NCBI GenBank assembly: GCA_037179515.1 | Contig: JAXCGZ010009891.1 | Location: forward strand, 42,501 to 55,000 | Source of the DNA: Halocaridina rubra | Lineage: Eukaryota; Arthropoda; Malacostraca; Decapoda; Atyidae | Direction: 5' to 3' | DNA length: 12,500 nt | The notes under the pieces: model-generated | What the model saw: the letters and a program-made list of their open reading frames with translations, nothing else | Told to the model about the DNA's origin: nothing | Databases searched by the model: none | Part shown: positions 11,715-12,500 of the stretch, piece after piece | How the letters are laid out: every line of letters starts with the position of its first letter | How positions within the stretch are numbered: the first letter of the stretch is position 1 | Made by a program: the position numbers and the translations under genes

Positions 11715-11960
11715 CCTCTTCATTCTCTATTCTTTCCTCTTTGCTATCTTTCTTCTAGTTTTCTCCTCTTTTTTTTTGCTTCTAATAAATCTTTGCTAAA
11801 GCATTTAGCATTATCTCTAAGCCATTTTTTGCTTTTTCACTACTGAACACTTTTCAATGTAATTTACATCGAATATTTGTTTACACTTATTTGCATGACA
11901 ATTTACACAGGTTTTATCATTTCCATTAAATATACTTACAGTACATTAACAATTTACATC

Positions 11961-12280
11961 TTATATCTAGTTCCGACTATACTATCGCCCATACCGTTTT
12001 CTGTATCAAACTAAGTTTCATAACCTCTACACATACCATTTTAGAGTAAAACATCTGATATTCTTTGGTTAATATAAAAAGCGATCAATAATTTCTGGCT
12101 TCACCAATCTGGCGACCGATTAGTAAAGGTAAAGATTAATTATATGCACCTTATCTTGTATAGGATTAAACTTTTTCTATCTGATAGTTGACGTGTATTT
12201 TGAATTATATCAATAATTGCTTTTTTCAAAAATCATTACTTTTTGTGTTAGGGCCGACATTGATAGGTGGAGAAGGGGAC
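11961..12280. other. Upstream flank of the retrotransposon remnant
   Basis: No gene, RNA or repeat boundary is recognised. The minus strand may hold more of the retrotransposon's ORF2, but no motif is clear enough to support that. Confidence 0.3.
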
Positions 12281-12500
12281 TTAACTAACCTAACCCAACA
12301 AACCTTAACTAAATCAAATTTGAAACCTAACATACATTAATTGGGTAAAAGTGGGTGTTTATCGAGGAGGGCGGTACATTTGAGGGAGTGGTGGTGACGC
12401 TGGTCTCTCGGGTGGGCTAGGGAAGGGTGCATAAAGCTAACTTTAAGCTTAAATAATTACGTAATGCCTACGCCTGGCTGGCTAGTTTATATAAAAAAAA
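12281..12500. other. CCTAA-rich patch 2 and G-rich tail of the window
   Basis: TTAACTAACCTAACCCAACA and following AACCTTAACTAAATC resemble the patch at 9756-9795. Positions 12340-12430 are unusually G-rich for this window (GAGGGAGTGGTGGTGACG), without an open frame of useful length. The window ends in a short A run. I see no promoter or coding signal that I could support. Confidence 0.35.

Larger units (their letters stand above)
9980..11960 (-). mobile_element. Degenerate CR1/L2-like non-LTR retrotransposon
   Basis: The minus strand carries ORF2 fragments in order from high to low coordinate: CVNCHANKCKQIFDVNYIEK (about 11900), WLRDNAKCFSKDLLEAKKKR, KLRNYDYILIKETKIECYKE (about 11680), DLASTFVEFFEYSTVRVYKS (about 11530), IVNMNITQVTFPQ (about 11250), the reverse transcriptase core, and the C-terminal region. 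No endonuclease domain is recognised upstream of 11960. No poly(A) tail or target duplication was found, so the true ends are uncertain. The element is heavily mutated and its two ends are estimates. Confidence 0.82.

Overview
This window looks like animal nuclear DNA, most likely from a decapod crustacean such as a shrimp, crab or crayfish. That assignment is an inference. It rests on AT-rich non-coding sequence, very long perfect (AT)n tracts, tRNA-derived repeats, and decayed Tigger-, hAT- and CR1/L2-like transposons around one spliced exon. Nothing supports a bacterial, viral or organellar origin: there are no operons, no Shine-Dalgarno sites and no dense open frames.

Layout. Positions 1-1915 hold a repeat of about 275 bp whose unit carries a tRNA-like pol III promoter module (A box and B box). 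I count six modules: four on the plus strand and two on the minus strand, with an inversion junction near 1535. Three modules run directly, on their own 3' side, into long (AT)n tracts. The tracts at 348-704, 725-856, 971-1242, 1917-2249 and 2926-3083 make up about 1.25 kb of the window. From 2274 to 5136 the minus strand carries the only plausible host gene. One well-supported exon lies at 4884-5136, with a good acceptor, a good donor and 80 codons from its ATG. A second, tentative exon lies at 2274-2572; its phase fits the first exon, but it has one in-frame TAA. The product is not recognised. A second kind of tRNA-like module, on the minus strand, lies at 5508-5578.

Positions 5765-9352 are one pogo/Tigger DNA transposon on the plus strand. 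It has matching terminal inverted repeats, TA target duplications and a broken transposase (helix-turn-helix, DDE core and C-terminal region all recognisable). Nested in the start of its coding region is a hAT-superfamily element, 6527-7334, flanked by a perfect 8-bp duplication (GGTTAGAG). It carries a (TC)30 tract and a remnant of the hAT dimerisation domain. Positions 9980-11960 are a minus-strand, degenerate CR1/L2-like non-LTR retrotransposon. Its linker, fingers, ADD motif and C-terminal region are visible, but the catalytic motif A block is deleted. The remaining DNA (9353-9980 and 11960-12500) is non-coding, with two CCTAA-rich patches.

No new multi-gene system is visible. The most interesting signals are the exactly datable hAT-into-Tigger nesting, the consistent polarity of the (AT)n tracts relative to the tRNA-like modules, the paired changes in the modules' anticodon-like stem, and the unrecognised spliced minus-strand gene.
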